A stretch of 64,000 nucleotides of DNA from Beijerinckiaceae bacterium (GCA_947478405.1 CANJVX010000002.1:1-64000), one strand, 5' to 3'; counted from the stretch's first letter, positions 45,881-56,304 are shown. Made by a program: numbers and translations. Notes: a model not told the origin generated them from the sequence alone.

Positions 45881-46798
45881 TCAACCGGCGGCGCCGGCTT
45901 CTGTTTTCAACCAAGCGGCGCCACAGGCTTTCGCCAATTCGCGCACGCGCAAAATATAGCTCTGGCGTTCCGTCACCGAGATCACGCCACGCGCATCCAG
46001 CAGATTGAAGCGATGCGAGGCTTTGATGCATTGGTCATAAGCGGGCAACACCATCAGATGGCGTTCGCCAGCATCCCCTTTTTCAAGCAGCGCTTTACAT
46101 TCGGCTTCCGCATCTTTGAACTGCTGAAACAGAAGTGTCGTATCCGCATGTTCAAAATTATGGCGCGAATATTCCTGTTCGGCTTGCAGGAAGACATCGC
46201 CATACGTGACTTTGTCCGTGCCTTCGAGGCCGTTGAAGTTCAGGTCGTAAACATTCTCGACGCCCTGCACATACATAGCGAGGCGCTCGAGGCCGTACGT
46301 CAATTCACCCGAGACGGGCGAACATTCAATGCCCGCGACCTGCTGGAAGTAAGTGAATTGCGAGACTTCCATGCCATCGCACCAGCATTCCCAGCCAAGA
46401 CCCCAGGCACCAAGTGTCGGGCTTTCCCAATCGTCTTCGACAAAGCGGATATCATGCAGCCTGGCGTCAACGCCGATGGCTTCGAGTGAGCGCAGATAGA
46501 GATCCTGCAAATCGGGCGGTGACGGCTTCAGGATGACTTGAAACTGGTAGTAATGCTGCAAGCGGTTCGGGTTCTCACCGTAGCGGCCATCTTTGGGGCG
46601 GCGCGAGGGCTGCACATAGGCGGCCTTCCACGGCTTTGAGCCGAGCGAGCGCAAAGTTGTGGCGGGGTGGAACGTGCCTGCGCCCACTTCCATGTCATAG
46701 GGCTGCAAGATGACACAGCCCTGCTCCGCCCAGAATTTCTGCAGCGTGAGAATGAGGCCTTGAAAGGAGCGCGCAGGGTCGAGCGCGGCATTCGACAT
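45881..46798 (-). CDS. glyQ: Glycyl-tRNA synthetase alpha subunit
   Basis: Catalytic subunit (305 residues from ATG 46798, [23 protein letters not shown]) that activates glycine. Class II motifs: [22 protein letters not shown], the ARTRIPRRD-type region as [26 protein letters not shown], and [19 protein letters not shown]. Complete and collinear with the family. Confidence 0.96.
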   Translation of the reverse strand: MSNAALDPARSFQGLILTLQKFWAEQGCVILQPYDMEVGAGTFHPATTLRSLGSKPWKAAYVQPSRRPKDGRYGENPNRLQHYYQFQVILKPSPPDLQDLYLRSLEAIGVDARLHDIRFVEDDWESPTLGAWGLGWECWCDGMEVSQFTYFQQVAGIECSPVSGELTYGLERLAMYVQGVENVYDLNFNGLEGTDKVTYGDVFLQAEQEYSRHNFEHADTTLLFQQFKDAEAECKALLEKGDAGERHLMVLPAYDQCIKASHRFNLLDARGVISVTERQSYILRVRELAKACGAAWLKTEAGAAG

Positions 46799-46976
46799 GA
46801 GAAAAGCCTTGGATGTTGGAGGCGCCAATTGCGGCGCAACGTAAAGAGCAGGCCGCAGGCGGTCAATTGCCGCCTGAACCATAGATGAACGCGCGCCTCA
46901 GGCCCTGTTCAGCCGCCGCTCGCTACTTCTCATCATAACGCCTCATGAAAGGCGCATCATCGGAGGAGAAAGCATC

Positions 46977-47237
46977 ATGACCTTCACAAAACTCGGGATG
47001 GCAGCGGCCCTCATCATCGGCCTTACGGGCGCGGCCAGCGCCTTGCCGATGCAGGCCCTAGAGCGTCCTGCTGCGCCTATTGAGACCGTGCAATGGGGGC
47101 ATGGTCATGGTTGGGGACATGGTGGACGCGGACATCATCATCGTTGGCACCATCACGGCCCGCGCTGCTGGACGGAGCGGATCGTCCACCGAACCCCGTG
47201 GGGCCCGCGCGTAGATCTTCGGCGGGTGTGCAGGTAG
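46977..47237 (+). CDS. Small exported histidine/glycine-rich protein
   Basis: 86 residues with a signal peptide (MTFTKLGMAAALIIGLTGAASA, cleavage about residue 22-24). The mature part has a GHGHGWGHGGRGHHHRWHHHG block (about residues 41-61) with roughly ten histidines, then a basic tail ending in one cysteine. Start has a gaggagaaag ribosome site. Metal binding in the periplasm is plausible; no characterised family recognised. Confidence 0.65.
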   Translation: MTFTKLGMAAALIIGLTGAASALPMQALERPAAPIETVQWGHGHGWGHGGRGHHHRWHHHGPRCWTERIVHRTPWGPRVDLRRVCR

Positions 47238-47248
47238 CCTCTCAGTCC

Positions 47249-47333
47249 GTCATTGCGAGGAGCCGTAGGCGACGAAGCAATCCAGTGCCACACGTGAGGC
47301 CTCTGGGTTGCTTCGCTTCGCTCGCAATGACGG
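47249..47333. repeat. Two-armed palindromic repeat (REP/BIME-like)
   Basis: ccgtcattgcgaggagcc...gaagcaatccag - cacgtgaggcctctgggttgcttcgcttcgctcgcaatgacgg. Complete copy between convergent genes. Confidence 0.8.
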
Positions 47334-47339
47334 CAGAAA

Positions 47340-48086
47340 TCACCAGTTTATGCACCCTTCCCCCCGGTGGATGGCCTCCACCAAGGGGGTGAAGCGCCCG
47401 TCTGCTTCATGCAAAACCAAGGGCGGGCGCAGTTGGAAAGGTGCGCGGCTGCCTTTTTTGGCGCGGATCAACACGCGGCTCGCATCCTCACCCGCATGCG
47501 GATGCACGGGGATCACACGCACCCCGCCCGTGCGGCCTTTGAGGGCCTCCAACAGCTCGGGCAGGCGATCTGCCCGATGAATGAGAAAGATCTCGGCCTG
47601 CGCAGACCCAATCGCCACACAGGCACGGATCCAGCTCTCAATACCGCCAATCTCGTCAAACACATGGGCGCGGGCCCGCAGGCTATCGGGCGAGGCGCGG
47701 CCCTCCCCCGGATCGAGAAACGGCGGGTTGGAGATAACAATGTCAGCCGCCCCGTCTTCCAGTCCGGCTGCGCGGCGGCTTTTGGCATCCAGCAGATCGC
47801 AGGCCATCACCCGCCCTTTGAGGCCATTGCGGGCCAAATTGGCCTCGGCCAGCGCTGCCAGCTCCGGCTCGCGCTCAATCAGCAAGAGGTCGAGACCGGG
47901 CCGCACTAGCCCCGCGACAAGGCCGGCTGTGCCCACGCCTGCGCCGGCATCGGCCAACAGGCCCCCCACATCGGGGGGCACGGCAGCTGCGAGCAGAATT
48001 GCATCCGTCCCCGCGCGATGGCCGCGAAGCGGCTGTTCGAGCTTGAGCCGCCCGGCGAGCAAAAGGTCGATCGCTGTCTCAGACAT
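47340..48086 (-). CDS. tRNA1(Val) adenine N6-methyltransferase-like (TrmN6 family)
   Basis: A SAM-dependent methyltransferase, 248 residues from ATG 48086. SAM-binding motif I is LLADAGAGVGTAGL; the catalytic adenine-N6 motif NPPF (ISNPPFLDPGEG) is intact. RGHRAGTDAILLAAAVPP is typical of TrmN6/YfiC proteins, which modify A37 of tRNA1(Val). Start overlaps the DUF2007 stop region by 8 bp, so the two are probably co-translated. Confidence 0.85.
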   Translation of the reverse strand: MSETAIDLLLAGRLKLEQPLRGHRAGTDAILLAAAVPPDVGGLLADAGAGVGTAGLVAGLVRPGLDLLLIEREPELAALAEANLARNGLKGRVMACDLLDAKSRRAAGLEDGAADIVISNPPFLDPGEGRASPDSLRARAHVFDEIGGIESWIRACVAIGSAQAEIFLIHRADRLPELLEALKGRTGGVRVIPVHPHAGEDASRVLIRAKKGSRAPFQLRPPLVLHEADGRFTPLVEAIHRGEGCINW

Positions 48087-48303
48087 GGGTGAAATCACAC
48101 TCAAAACCCGCCCCGCTTATCAGCTCACGGGCGCGCGCCGCCTGATGGGCCTCGACCATGAAGCGGCGGGGCAAAAAGCCCAGCGACCCTTCCATGGCGC
48201 TCATATGCTGATCGGCCACAGAGAAAGACACCCCGGCAGAGGTCAAAAAAGCCTCGATGGCCGAGATCAGGACGAGGTCATTGGTGCGGAACAATTCGAC
48301 CAT
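48079..48303 (-). CDS. DUF2007 (signal-transducing PII-like) small protein
   Basis: 74 residues from ATG 48303 (MVELFRTNDLVLISAIEAFLTSAGVSFSVAD). The alternating helix/strand pattern and the ARELISGAGFE ending match DUF2007 proteins of unknown function. It overlaps the methyltransferase start and is head-to-head with the polyprenyl synthase gene. Confidence 0.8.
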   Translation of the reverse strand: MVELFRTNDLVLISAIEAFLTSAGVSFSVADQHMSAMEGSLGFLPRRFMVEAHQAARARELISGAGFECDFTHV

Positions 48304-48435
48304 GCGACCACGGTTGAGGGAGCAAGATGCGGGAAAGATAAGCGCCTCCAAGGCTCTTAGGCTTTTGGGCTCTTGCCGAGCCCCTGCGATCTCCCTAGTT
48401 TGCCGCGTCTGAAGAGTAAACAGAAGGGCCTCCCC

Positions 48436-49449
48436 GTGGGCGTCGTCATTCCGCTTGAAGAAAAGTCGGCCGAAGCCGGCATTGCCCGCCTTTTGGGTCT
48501 GGTGCAGGCCGATATGGAGCGCGTCAATGCGATGATCCTGTCGCGCACGGGCTCCGATGTGACGATGATTCCGGAAGTCGCCAACCATCTGATCTCATCA
48601 GGCGGAAAACGCTTGCGCCCGATGCTCACCATCGCGACCGCCGCGCTCAACAATTATAAGGGCGAAGGCCAGATCAAGCTCGCAGCCTCCGTCGAATTCA
48701 TGCATACGGCGACGCTCTTGCATGATGATGTCGTGGACCAATCCGACATGCGCCGCGGCAAACTCGCAGCGCGCATGCTGTGGGGCAATGAAGCCAGCGT
48801 GTTGGTGGGCGACTTTCTGCTCGGCCAGGCTTTCAAAATGATGGTGGAAGTGGGCTCGCTCACCTGCCTCGATATTCTCTCCACCGCAGCAGCCGTGATC
48901 GCCGAAGGCGAAGTGATGCAGCTCTCGGCCGCCAAAGATACGGCGACAACCGAAGATGCCTATCTCGCCGTCATCCGTGCCAAAACAGCGGCCTTGTTTG
49001 CGGCAGCCTGCGAAGTCGGCCCTGTGCTTGCGGGGCAATCGCGCGAACATGTGGAAGCCTGCCGCAGCTATGGCATGAATCTGGGCGTGGCGTTCCAGCT
49101 CATCGATGATGCGCTCGATTACGGCGGCACTGCCGCCAAGCTTGGCAAAAATGTCGGCGATGATTTCCGCGAAGGCAAAATCACTTTGCCGGTTGTTTTG
49201 TCGTTCCGTCGTGGCTCGGAAGAAGAACGCAATTTCTGGCGTCGCACGCTGGAAAAAGGCGATATTCAAGACGGCGATCTGGAAACAGCGCTGGCGACCA
49301 TGCGCAAGCACCGTGCGCTGGATGACACAGTGGAGCGCGCACGCCATTACGGCGCCATGGCGCGTGATGCGTTGGAAATTTTTCCGGCCTCCGACTGGAA
49401 ACAAGCTATGCTCGACGTGGTCGATTTCTGCATCGCGCGCGCACACTAA
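48436..49449 (+). CDS. ispB: Polyprenyl diphosphate synthase (octaprenyl/decaprenyl type)
   Basis: Makes the long isoprenoid tail of ubiquinone. About 337 residues; I choose GTG 48436 (VGVVIPLEEKSAEAGIARLL), though the frame is open to 48373. First aspartate-rich motif DDVVD (LLHDDVVDQSDMRRG), second DDALD (FQLIDDALDYGG), and GGKRLRPML are all present. The chain length cannot be set from the sequence; decaprenyl (Q10) is usual for alphaproteobacteria. Confidence 0.92.
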   Translation: MGVVIPLEEKSAEAGIARLLGLVQADMERVNAMILSRTGSDVTMIPEVANHLISSGGKRLRPMLTIATAALNNYKGEGQIKLAASVEFMHTATLLHDDVVDQSDMRRGKLAARMLWGNEASVLVGDFLLGQAFKMMVEVGSLTCLDILSTAAAVIAEGEVMQLSAAKDTATTEDAYLAVIRAKTAALFAAACEVGPVLAGQSREHVEACRSYGMNLGVAFQLIDDALDYGGTAAKLGKNVGDDFREGKITLPVVLSFRRGSEEERNFWRRTLEKGDIQDGDLETALATMRKHRALDDTVERARHYGAMARDALEIFPASDWKQAMLDVVDFCIARAH

Positions 49450-49483
49450 CCAACAGCCGTCATCATGACGGGTGAGGTGACAC

Positions 49484-49596
49484 AACCCCCACCCCGCTCT
49501 GCTGCGCAGAGTCGTCCCTCCCCACAAGGGGGAGGGAGAAGAACTGCGCAACCTGTCCCCCTCCCCCTTGTGGGGAGGAGCTAGGGGTGGGGGTCG
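49484..49596. repeat. C/G-rich palindromic repeat before kup
   Basis: Two arms, acccccaccccgctctgctgcgc...tccctccccacaaggggga and ccccctcccccttgtggggagg...aggggtgggggt, form a long hairpin; half of the other repeat family (ccgtcattgcgagcc) follows at 49615-49640. Confidence 0.65.
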
Positions 49597-49720
49597 CGCG
49601 CTTTTTCCGATCCGTCATTGCGAGCCGAAGGCGGAAAAAGCCTCTTGCGTGCAGTGCAGCACAGGCGTAAACCGCTCACCGCCCGGCCGTGGTATCGCGG
49701 TCCTTACGTGGTGTGCTCCT

Positions 49721-51661
49721 ATGAGCGAACAGCATACAGACGCCCTTCAGCCGTCACTTCCTGCTGAAGACAAGACCTCCACCAAAACACAAACGCAACA
49801 TAGCAAAAGCAGCTTCTGGCTGATGTTCATCGGCTGTATCGGCGTCGTCTATGGCGACATTGGTACGAGCCCGCTCTATGCCTTTCGTGAAGCCATGCTG
49901 GCCGCCGGCGCGGCGCATAATGGCGTACAACGCGATGATGTGATCGGCATTCTCTCGCTGATCCTCTGGTCGCTCACCATCATCGTCACGCTGAAATATG
50001 TGATCATCTTGCTGCGCGCCGACAATGATGGCGAAGGCGGCACGCTTTCTTTGATGGCACTCGCGCAACGTGCCATGGGCCGCCATTCAACACCTGTCTT
50101 TTTGCTCGGCGTCATCGGTGCCTCGCTGTTCTTTGGCGACAGTATGATCACGCCGGCCATTTCCGTGCTCTCGGCGGTGGAAGGTTTGAAACTCGTCACA
50201 CCGGCTTTCACGCCTTATGTGCTCGCCATCACCATTGGCATCATCATCGGTCTGTTTCTGGTGCAAAAGCACGGCACTGCAGCGGTGGCGACGTTCTTTG
50301 GACCCATCACCCTTGTTTGGTTCGTGATGCTGGCGCTTGGCGGCTTGCGGCATATTGCCGATGATCTTGCCATTCTGAATGCGATCAACCCGATCTATGC
50401 TGTGCGCTTTCTCGCGCAAAACGGCACGCTGGGCGTGATTGCTCTGGGCTCCGTCTTCCTGGCTGTGACAGGTGCGGAAGCGCTTTATGCGGATATGGGG
50501 CATTTTGGCCGCAAGCCCATCCAGCTTGCCTGGATCGTGCTTGTCTTTCCAGCACTCGCTCTGAACTATCTCGGACAAGGCGCGCTTGTGCTCGCCGATA
50601 AGGATGCGCTCGAAAATCCGTTCTTCCTGCTCTATCCGGAATGGGCTTTGCTGACGATGGTCATACTCGCCACAGTGGCGACGATCATTGCCAGCCAAGC
50701 TGTGATCACGGGCGCTTATTCTTTGTCACGACAAGCCATTCAGCTCGGCCTTTTGCCGCGACTGGAAATCCGCCACACATCGGCTGAACAGGAAGGCCAG
50801 ATCTATCTGCCGCAGATTAATATGATGCTGCTGATCGGTGTGCTGTTCCTTGTTGTGTTGTTCGGCTCGTCCGACAAACTCGCCACCGCTTATGGCATTG
50901 CGGTCACGGGCACGATGGTGGTGACGGCGTGTCTGGCCTTCATCGTCGTCTGGCGCTGGTGGAAATGGCCCGTCTGGGCTGCGGGTGCCCTCATGCTGCC
51001 CTTTCTTGTGATTGACGCGATTTTTCTGGGCGCCAATCTCGTCAAGATTCTTGAAGGTGGCTATGTGCCGCTCGGCATCGGCATTTTCTTCATGATCTGC
51101 ATGTGGACGTGGATGCGCGGCACAAAAATCCTGCGTGAGAAAATACACAAGGATGACATTGCCCTCACCGAGCTCATCGCCATTCTGTCGAAAAAGCCGC
51201 CCCAGACTGTCAAAGGCACAGCGGTGTTTCTGACGGGTGACCCTGAGACGGCGCCGCCTGCGCTCATGCATTCTCTGAAACACTACAAAGTGCTGCATGA
51301 GAAAAATGTCATGTTGACGGTGATCAATTCCGACGCCCCGCGTGTGGCCGACGAAAACCGCATCCGCATGGAAGAGATCAATGATCAATTCATGCGCGTG
51401 TTCATGACCTTCGGCTATATGGAAGAACCCAATGTGCCAAAGGCTTTGTCACAATGTCGCAAGATGGGATGGCGGTTCGACATTATGTCGACCTCCTTCT
51501 TCGTTTCGCGACGCACGCTCAGAGTAGCCCGCAATCACGCCATGCCGCTCTGGCAGGACCAGCTCTTCATCCGTCTTGCCCATAATGCAGCGGATGCGAG
51601 TTCCTACTTCCAGATTCCGACAGGACGCGTGGTCGAGATCGGCGCGCAAGTGTCGGTGTAA
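49721..51661 (+). CDS. kup: Low-affinity potassium transporter Kup
   Basis: Inner-membrane K+ uptake protein, 646 residues from ATG 49721; the open frame upstream runs through repeats and is discarded. About 12 hydrophobic segments follow the family opening [21 protein letters not shown] (about residues 35-55). Other KUP marks: [32 protein letters not shown], and a C-terminal cytoplasmic domain starting near residue 460. Complete. Confidence 0.94.
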   Translation: MSEQHTDALQPSLPAEDKTSTKTQTQHSKSSFWLMFIGCIGVVYGDIGTSPLYAFREAMLAAGAAHNGVQRDDVIGILSLILWSLTIIVTLKYVIILLRADNDGEGGTLSLMALAQRAMGRHSTPVFLLGVIGASLFFGDSMITPAISVLSAVEGLKLVTPAFTPYVLAITIGIIIGLFLVQKHGTAAVATFFGPITLVWFVMLALGGLRHIADDLAILNAINPIYAVRFLAQNGTLGVIALGSVFLAVTGAEALYADMGHFGRKPIQLAWIVLVFPALALNYLGQGALVLADKDALENPFFLLYPEWALLTMVILATVATIIASQAVITGAYSLSRQAIQLGLLPRLEIRHTSAEQEGQIYLPQINMMLLIGVLFLVVLFGSSDKLATAYGIAVTGTMVVTACLAFIVVWRWWKWPVWAAGALMLPFLVIDAIFLGANLVKILEGGYVPLGIGIFFMICMWTWMRGTKILREKIHKDDIALTELIAILSKKPPQTVKGTAVFLTGDPETAPPALMHSLKHYKVLHEKNVMLTVINSDAPRVADENRIRMEEINDQFMRVFMTFGYMEEPNVPKALSQCRKMGWRFDIMSTSFFVSRRTLRVARNHAMPLWQDQLFIRLAHNAADASSYFQIPTGRVVEIGAQVSV

Positions 51662-51749
51662 CCGTCTTTGCGAGGAGCAACGCGACGAAGCAATCCAGAA
51701 AGCCACACGTGAGGCCTCTGGATTGCTTCGCTCTGCTCGCAATGACGGG
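51662..51749. repeat. Two-armed palindromic repeat (REP/BIME-like)
   Basis: accgtctttgcgaggagc...gaagcaatccag - cacgtgaggcctctggattgcttcgctctgctcgcaatgacgg. Complete copy between the converging kup and ispE genes. Confidence 0.8.
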
Positions 51750-51755
51750 AAAGGT

Positions 51756-52634
51756 CTAGCGCAACAGCGCGGACTTCACCCACCATTCGGGATGATCGCG
51801 GCGGATGACACAAGCCGCAGCTTTCGCCGCGCGGCAATCTTCAAATAAAGCAAAGCATGTCGCGCCCGAGCCCGACATGCGTGCGAGTTTGGCGCCCCGC
51901 GCCGCTGACAATACCGCCAGACAATGACCCACCACAGGCGCTAGCACGCTGGCCGCATCTTCCATATCATTGCGCGCTTTTTTCATGGCGCTGAGCAAAG
52001 TCTCGAAAGAGGGCTGCCCATCCAGCACGGGATGCGCACCATAGCCACTCACCGCCCCGGGCTTGAGCCCAATGCGCGCAAAAACCGCGCGTGTCTCCAC
52101 CGGCACACCGGGATTGACCAGCACAGCAAACAGCCGTGGCAATGTCATGAGCGGACCTAACCGCTCGCCGCGCCCCAACATCATGCGCGCTTGCGCCACA
52201 ACACAGACGGGCACATCGGAGCCAATCTCGCAGGCCGCTTCATGCACGCGCGCATCATCAAGGGAAAGGCCATTGAGCCGCGCGAGCAAACGCAAAGCGG
52301 CCGCCGCATCTGAGGAGCCCCCGCCAATGCCAGCTGCCACCGGCAGCCGCTTGAAGAGATGAAAGCGCCCGCTCTTGAGGCCCGGCACACGCGCGCTGAG
52401 TGCGCGCGCTGCGCGCAACACCAGATTGTCGTCGAGCGCGCCCGCATTCCCCGCTGTCGGCCCTTCGAGATCAAGCGACAAAGCCTCGTCAGGATGCAAA
52501 GTCAGTGTGTCGCCACCACCTGTAAAAGCCACAAGGCTTTCAAGCTCGTGAAAACCATCCTCGCGACGACCCACAATCTGCAGACTGAGATTGATCTTCG
52601 CCGGGGCGCGTTCAACGAGAGGCGTGGCCGACAT
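51756..52634 (-). CDS. ispE: 4-diphosphocytidyl-2-C-methyl-D-erythritol kinase
   Basis: ATP-dependent kinase of the MEP isoprenoid pathway (CDP-ME to CDP-ME 2-phosphate). 292 residues with the N-terminal PAKINLSLQIVGRREDGFHEL block and the GHMP phosphate loop PVAAGIGGGSSDAAA, plus the late ARMSGSGATCFALF motif. Complete. It starts 5 bp after the TPR gene stop. Dxs, the first enzyme of the same pathway, ends the window. Confidence 0.95.
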   Translation of the reverse strand: MSATPLVERAPAKINLSLQIVGRREDGFHELESLVAFTGGGDTLTLHPDEALSLDLEGPTAGNAGALDDNLVLRAARALSARVPGLKSGRFHLFKRLPVAAGIGGGSSDAAAALRLLARLNGLSLDDARVHEAACEIGSDVPVCVVAQARMMLGRGERLGPLMTLPRLFAVLVNPGVPVETRAVFARIGLKPGAVSGYGAHPVLDGQPSFETLLSAMKKARNDMEDAASVLAPVVGHCLAVLSAARGAKLARMSGSGATCFALFEDCRAAKAAACVIRRDHPEWWVKSALLR

Positions 52635-52639
52635 CGAAA

Positions 52640-54391
52640 TCAGCCGCCGTCTTTCGCAGATGGCGTACTCGCTGCATTGGGCGTCGGCTCATCGGCGAGG
52701 CCCTTTTCAATCTTCACCAAAATATTTTCCAGATCTTCCGGCTCGGGATTGAGATCGCGCGCGTGGTTCCACTGGAACTGGGCCTCTAACTTGCGGCCCA
52801 CACGCCAATAAGCGTCACCCAGATGATCATTGATCACGGGATCAGAGGCCTTTAGCTCAATGGCTTTTTCCAATTCGCGCACGGCTTCGGGATATTGGCC
52901 CAAGCGATAATAGGCCCAGCCGAGACTATCGATAATATAGCCATCGGTGGGACGCAGCTCGACCGCATAGCGCAGCATTTTGAACGCTTCAGGCACATTC
53001 ATGCCCTGATCGACCCACGAATAGCCCAGATAATTGAGAACGAGGGGCTGATCAGGAAAAAGCTCCAAAGCCTTTTTGAAATCGGCTTCCGCCTTGGGCC
53101 ATTGTTTCGAGCGCTCATAAGAAATGCCGCGCGCGTAATAGGTCGACCAGTCACTGCGACTACCTGCGGACAGGGTGAGTGCCCGCGTATAAGTGTCGGC
53201 GGCTTCCGCAAATTGCTTGCGCGAGCGCTGCAGATTGGCGAGTGCCAAAACGGTTTCAATGTCTTTCGGGCGCTGCAGTGTCAGCGCGCGCAAATGTTTC
53301 AGCGCATCATCAGAACGACCTGCTGCTTCCAGCAGCAGACCAATTTGCACTTCGGCATTTTCATAGAGCGGGGACGATGGCGGCACGAGTTCATAAACAC
53401 GGATCGCCTGTTCATTCTGCTTCATGCGCTCATAGACATCGGCAAGTGTCGCCAAGGCCAGGCCATGCTGGGGATCAAGCGCCAGTGCCAGTTGCAGGTA
53501 GATCATGGAGGCCAGATCATCGCTCTGGCGCCCGCCGATGGAGCCCAGCCCGTAGAGCACTTCAGCAGCGCCACGCTGCGCATCATGCACCAGAGGCGCG
53601 ACAGGCTTGCCGCTTTTCACAGCATCAGCGCCAGCGCGGATCACCGGATTGGGGGGCGACAGGCGATCGAAAGCTTCATAAGCAGCCAGTGCGTCGTTCG
53701 TTCTGCCCGCGCGCGCCATAATGCGCCCATAAGCGTCAACAATGCGAATGGTTGATTTGTCTTCGCTATAAACAGACGAGATGCGGCGTTGCGCATCAGC
53801 ACGCCGTCCCGCGACATCAAACATCAGCGCGGCGTGATAATCGCGGAACAAGCCGAAACGTTCGTCCTTCAGCTTGTCGACCGATTCCACAGCCCGCTTC
53901 ACGTCGCCGGCGCCGACATAGGTCCATGCGCCCAGCAAAGTAGCGGTTACATCACGCTGACGACCGCCCCCACCATTGCCAAAGGCCGCACGGGCCTGGG
54001 TATATTTTTTGTCCTTCAGGGCCTTGATGCCAAGGACAAGATGGGCAAGTCCGTTGCGCGCATCGCGCTTGATCAGCCGATCAGCGAACACGAAGGCATC
54101 ATTGATGTTGCCATTGGCGAGGGCTGCGACAAAGGCGCGCTCCATCAATTCGCCATTGCGCGGATCATAACGCAAAGCTTCGCGGAAATAGGCGGCGGCC
54201 GCCGCCGTGTCGCGTTGCGCACCAGCCGAGAGCGCTGACAGATAATTGCCAGCAGGACTTGTGGTGATTTCAAAGGCGGGGGGTGGCGCCATACTTTCGC
54301 GTGCCTGAGCGGAAACGCCCATCAAAGCGACGAGCGCACCAGCTGTGGCGAGAGAGCGAAGAATCCGGGCTTTGCGGGGCTGATGCGGCAC
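52640..54391 (-). CDS. TPR-repeat protein with signal peptide
   Basis: About 580 residues of helical tetratricopeptide repeats, exported. The start is uncertain: GTG 54391 gives a proper signal (VPHQPRKARILRSLATAGALVALMGVSAQA), while the frame is open to 54502. Many repeats of the A-x-x-x-Y/F...P pattern are visible (AAAAYFREALRYDP, AEADFKKALELFPDQP, AVRELEKAIELKASDP). Such proteins organise envelope complexes; the partner is unknown. It is followed closely by ispE. Confidence 0.82.
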   Translation of the reverse strand: MPHQPRKARILRSLATAGALVALMGVSAQARESMAPPPAFEITTSPAGNYLSALSAGAQRDTAAAAAYFREALRYDPRNGELMERAFVAALANGNINDAFVFADRLIKRDARNGLAHLVLGIKALKDKKYTQARAAFGNGGGGRQRDVTATLLGAWTYVGAGDVKRAVESVDKLKDERFGLFRDYHAALMFDVAGRRADAQRRISSVYSEDKSTIRIVDAYGRIMARAGRTNDALAAYEAFDRLSPPNPVIRAGADAVKSGKPVAPLVHDAQRGAAEVLYGLGSIGGRQSDDLASMIYLQLALALDPQHGLALATLADVYERMKQNEQAIRVYELVPPSSPLYENAEVQIGLLLEAAGRSDDALKHLRALTLQRPKDIETVLALANLQRSRKQFAEAADTYTRALTLSAGSRSDWSTYYARGISYERSKQWPKAEADFKKALELFPDQPLVLNYLGYSWVDQGMNVPEAFKMLRYAVELRPTDGYIIDSLGWAYYRLGQYPEAVRELEKAIELKASDPVINDHLGDAYWRVGRKLEAQFQWNHARDLNPEPEDLENILVKIEKGLADEPTPNAASTPSAKDGG

Positions 54392-54522
54392 GGGTGTGAT
54401 GTCTTTCTGGACGCGGGCGGGAGGCAGCGGCGCAAACCGCTTGAACCAAGAGCTTTTCAGCGTCGAACATGGCCGTTTTGTGCCCGCTCGGCAAGGGAGC
54501 AAAAGGCGGGGATCATCTGCGC

Positions 54523-56067
54523 TTAGAGGCCGGAGGCGATGAGCCGCGCCTCGCGCAGCGTGAGGCGCGAGCGGCGCGCCTGATCAGGATCACTTTCGGG
54601 GAAATCTGACCGGAAATGCCCGCCGCGGCTCTCCTGCCGTGCCAAAGCGGCCGCCACAATAATCAAAGCAGTCGTGCACATGTTGCGCAGATTGGGATTG
54701 CGCGCCTCCTGCTCGATGGCGCCAATCGTATGCAGCGCCTGACGCAAGCCCGCCTCGTTGCGGATCACGCCGCAATGCGTGCTCATCGTCTCGCGCAACT
54801 TCTGTTCAAGATGTGGCTGGGCAATGACGGGGGTTTGGGGCACGCGCGACCTGAGGAACCCCTCAACGAGGCTGACATCAAATTCATGGTGATCGCGCGT
54901 TTTGAGATCATCAGCAATGCGGGCCGCAAAGACGACAGCCTCGAGCAAAGAATTGGAGGCCAGACGATTGGCGCCATGCACGCCCGTGGAAGCCACTTCG
55001 CCAACTGCCCAGAGATTGCCAAGCGAGGTACGGCCACGCGCATCCGTCCAGATGCCACCCATATGATAATGCTGCGCCGGACAGATCGGGATGAGATCAA
55101 TCTCGGGATCAATGCCAACGGACAGGCAGATTTCGGCCACGCCGGGGAAATCTTCCATGAAGTGGGCGCCGGGATGTTTGCGCCCGTCCAGATAAGCACC
55201 GCGTCCTGCTTGCAATTCAGCAAAGACACCGCGCGCCACAATATCGCGGGGGCCAAGCTCTGCATCGGGATGCAAGGCCTGCATAAAACGCACGCCCGCT
55301 TTGTTGATCAGAACCGCGCCTTCGCCACGCAAGGATTCGGTGGCAAGGGGTGCTGGATCGCGCCCGACATCAATAGCAGTGGGATGGAATTGCACGAATT
55401 CCGCATCAGCAATAATGGCGCCCGCACGTCCTGCCATCGCGATACCTTGGCAGCGTGCTTCTTCCGGATTGGTGGTGATTGCATAAAGGTGCCCAATACC
55501 GCCGGAGGCGAGAATGATGGCGCTGGCAGCAATTTTTTCACGTCGACCATCGGAATGACGCAAAATAGCACCAATCACGCGGCCATGATGCTGGATCAAT
55601 TCTTCAGCTGTATGCGCATCGAGAATTTCGATGGAGGGCGTGGCGCGCACTTGCGCCACAAGCGCATCCATAATGGCGCGGCCCGCCATATCACCACGCA
55701 CGCGTACCACACGCCGCTCGCCATGCGCCGCCTCGCGCGATTGCAGGAAAAGGCCAGCTTCATCCTTGTCAAAAGGCACGCCGGCTTCGAGCAGATCTTG
55801 AATGCGCGCCGCAGCTTCGCGCGCCATGCCCAGCACAATATCGCGATCGCAAATGCCAGCGCCCGCGATGAGCGTGTCCAGCGTGTGCTTTTCCGGCGTG
55901 TCGCCCGGGCCAACAGCCGCAGCCACGCCGCCCTGTGCCCAGGTGGAAGACGCACCCTGTCCCAAGGTGACGGGCGCGACAAGTGTCACACGCTTGGGTG
56001 CAAGTTTCAGCGCACAGAAAAGCCCCGCAATACCGCCGCCCACGATGAGGATGTCTGAGCTGGGCAT
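54523..56067 (-). CDS. nadB: L-aspartate oxidase
   Basis: FAD enzyme for the first step of de novo NAD synthesis, aspartate to iminoaspartate, working with NadA. 514 residues from ATG 56067 (MPSSDILIVGGGIAGLFCAL). FAD-binding GGGIAGL, the QFHPTAI block, CPAQHYHMGG and GANRLASNSLLEAVVF active-site/FAD motifs are all present. Complete. It lies downstream of nadA with a ~240 bp repeat-filled gap. Confidence 0.95.
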   Translation of the reverse strand: MPSSDILIVGGGIAGLFCALKLAPKRVTLVAPVTLGQGASSTWAQGGVAAAVGPGDTPEKHTLDTLIAGAGICDRDIVLGMAREAAARIQDLLEAGVPFDKDEAGLFLQSREAAHGERRVVRVRGDMAGRAIMDALVAQVRATPSIEILDAHTAEELIQHHGRVIGAILRHSDGRREKIAASAIILASGGIGHLYAITTNPEEARCQGIAMAGRAGAIIADAEFVQFHPTAIDVGRDPAPLATESLRGEGAVLINKAGVRFMQALHPDAELGPRDIVARGVFAELQAGRGAYLDGRKHPGAHFMEDFPGVAEICLSVGIDPEIDLIPICPAQHYHMGGIWTDARGRTSLGNLWAVGEVASTGVHGANRLASNSLLEAVVFAARIADDLKTRDHHEFDVSLVEGFLRSRVPQTPVIAQPHLEQKLRETMSTHCGVIRNEAGLRQALHTIGAIEQEARNPNLRNMCTTALIIVAAALARQESRGGHFRSDFPESDPDQARRSRLTLREARLIASGL

Positions 56068-56128
56068 AAGAGGGCTTGATCCTTTTGATCTCAACGGGCG
56101 GGAAATCTACTACAAGAGGCAAGACTGC

Positions 56129-56180
56129 GCGACCCCCACCCCAGCCCAACCCCCAAGGGGGAGGGTTTAGGGGTGGGGGG
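56129..56180. repeat. C/G-rich palindrome between nadA and nadB
   Basis: cgacccccaccccagccc / aagggggagggtttaggggtggggg. Related to the repeats at 29731-29822 and 49484-49596. Confidence 0.55.
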
Positions 56181-56200
56181 GGGCGCGCACTTTTTCAGGC

Positions 56201-56285
56201 TCGTCATTGCGAGCGTGAGCGAAGCAACGAAGGGGCCTCACGTGCGGCACTGGATTGCTTCGTCGCTTTGCTCCTCGCAATGACG
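56201..56285. repeat. Two-armed palindromic repeat (REP/BIME-like) between nadA and nadB
   Basis: tcgtcattgcgagcgtgagcgaagcaac...cacgtg...ctggattgcttcgtcgctttgctcctcgcaatgacg. Complete copy in the nad operon gap, 20 bp after the nadA stop. Confidence 0.75.
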
Positions 56286-56304
56286 CCGCAAAGTTGGAGT
56301 GCTC

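Noticed and set aside
47093-47392. Second frame over the histidine-rich gene
   Set aside because: Overlaps the real ORF and then reads through the palindromic repeat; no ribosome site.
49568-49720. N-terminal extension of kup
   Set aside because: The open frame runs through repeat sequence; ATG 49721 gives the normal Kup N-terminus.
54616-56058. 480-codon open frame on the plus strand
   Set aside because: Antisense shadow of nadB; high-GC codon bias keeps the opposite frame open. The minus-strand product has complete NadB motifs and the plus-strand product has none.
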